Part shown: positions 41,596 to 42,500 of the stretch, piece by piece
Layout of the letters: the number at the start of each line of letters is the position of its first letter
How positions within the stretch are numbered: position 1 is the first letter of the stretch
Source of the DNA: Neocallimastix lanati (nom. inval.)
Taxonomy: Eukaryota > Neocallimastigomycota > Neocallimastigomycetes > Neocallimastigales > Neocallimastigaceae
Direction: 5' to 3'
DNA: 42,500 nt
NCBI GenBank assembly: GCA_016946835.1
Contig: JACVTC010000165.1
Location: 1-42,500 of the forward strand
Program-made: the position numbers and the translations under genes
Notes under the pieces: generated by a model
The model's input: the letters and a program-made list of their open reading frames with translations, nothing else
What the model was told of the DNA's origin: nothing
Database searches by the model: none

Positions 41596-42500
41596 AGTAT
41601 AGTATAATATACCAGCTTCTAATGTATACAGATTATTATGTTTCAGATAACAGTAAATAACGAAAAAAAAAAAATGTTGACTGCGATAATAAAATAAAAT
41701 CAAGGTTTCTATCAACAGATAATGAATATATTTCTTTTTCATATTAAAGAAAATCTTAATTATCAATAAATGATATGGTGACTCTCTGTCTAATATAATT
41801 TAACATGAAATTATTAATCTCACTATAATATTGTACTAATTTTTTTCTTTCTTTTTTTTTTTTTTTAATCCATTGTTAAAATAGAAATATAAATATATTA
41901 ATTCACATATTTTAAAAACAAATTTTATCCTTATACATATAATTAATCGTTACTCCTCAACTACAAAGTTAATATTTAAAGAAAGTACAATGATCATTGA
42001 ATACCATAAAAAAAATTTATGAAAATAATGAAAATAAATAACATTTATAAATAATAAAAACCAAATATGATGGTTTTACCTATAGTACGAAATGAGTTTT
42101 CATCATTGATAATAATAATAATAATAATAAAATAATAATAATAAATAGCAATGGTATAATATTTTCATAGAAAGGGGCTCCATTGCGGTTATGATGACAC
42201 TGATTCTATTTCAGTAATATATTTGAAAAATATTGTAATAGATTAAATATGTAAGCCACAATATAAATATAAAAAAAAATATGTGTAATTTAAATTAAAT
42301 TACATACATAGTGTCATAAATTATATTAACAATAATGTTATCATAGTTAAAAAACCTAAATTTCTGACTCTTAACAAATATGTAATATATATTTCATTTT
42401 TTTTTTCTTTTTTAAAAAAATGTTCTAAGAAAATTTTATTATATTTCTAGTAATTTAAAAATAGTCATTCATCAATAAATTACATATTTTCAACACATAG
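41596..42500. other. AT-rich DNA without supported genes
   Basis: Many stops in all frames, an AAT microsatellite near 42110-42143, and no feature I can name. Confidence 0.6.

Noticed and set aside
41527-41766. 79-codon minus-strand frame
   Set aside because: Made of poly(T) and TA repeats; no coding signal.

Overview
This window is eukaryotic, very AT-rich DNA made almost entirely of retrotransposons. The only host gene I can support is one tRNA-Ser. The standard genetic code fits every large reading frame. The extreme AT content, the asparagine- and serine-rich linkers, the chromodomain Ty3/gypsy elements and the single-ORF non-LTR elements suggest an early-diverging fungus. Glomeromycotina or Neocallimastigomycota are my best guesses, and the sequence alone does not decide between them. 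An AT-rich amoebozoan is less likely but not excluded.

Left part (1-17888): a head-to-tail array of non-LTR (LINE) retrotransposons, all on the + strand, each ending in a poly(A) tract. In order they are: a 3' fragment of family A (1-933); a full-length family A copy with an intact 1477-codon ORF (934-6053); family B, with two frameshifts (about 6093-11048); a patchwork of LINE scraps (11049-11290); family C, intact but for one extra T (about 11292-16488); a 3' fragment of family A (16531-17057); and a 3' fragment of a further family (17058-17888). Each full-length ORF encodes an APE-type endonuclease, a reverse transcriptase with FADD, and a C-terminal CCHC knuckle. From 17889 to 20420 there is AT-rich DNA with a microsatellite, a hairpin repeat and one short coding-like relic.

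Right part (20421-40653): a nest of LTR elements that can be taken apart through exact 5-bp target duplications. A solo LTR (LTR-alpha, duplication CATTT) lies just upstream of tRNA-Ser(GCU) at 40669-40750. Gypsy-1 (+ strand, 632-bp LTRs, duplication TTAAA) is inserted in it. Gypsy-1 has an in-frame deletion of most of RT, all of RNase H and the front of integrase, but keeps its chromodomain. Gypsy-2 (- strand, 940-bp LTRs, duplication ATGTA, intact single ORF) and gypsy-3 (- strand, 966-bp LTRs, duplication CTTCA, gag and pol in +1-related frames) sit 12 bp apart at the start of the 3' LTR of gypsy-1. Each element has, directly next to its 5' LTR, a 10-12 nt stretch complementary to its own predicted mRNA 5' end, the mark of Tf1/sushi-type self-priming.

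The most interesting idea concerns targeting. The gypsy-1 LTR carries a tRNA-like block with A-box and B-box matches. Gypsy-2 and gypsy-3 inserted about 29 to 13 bp upstream of it, much as LTR-alpha lies 20 to 16 bp upstream of the true tRNA gene. This suggests Pol III-directed integration, with one retrotransposon acting as a decoy landing site for others. To the right (40764-42500) are a decayed family B relic, two 42-A tracts and AT-rich DNA without genes.
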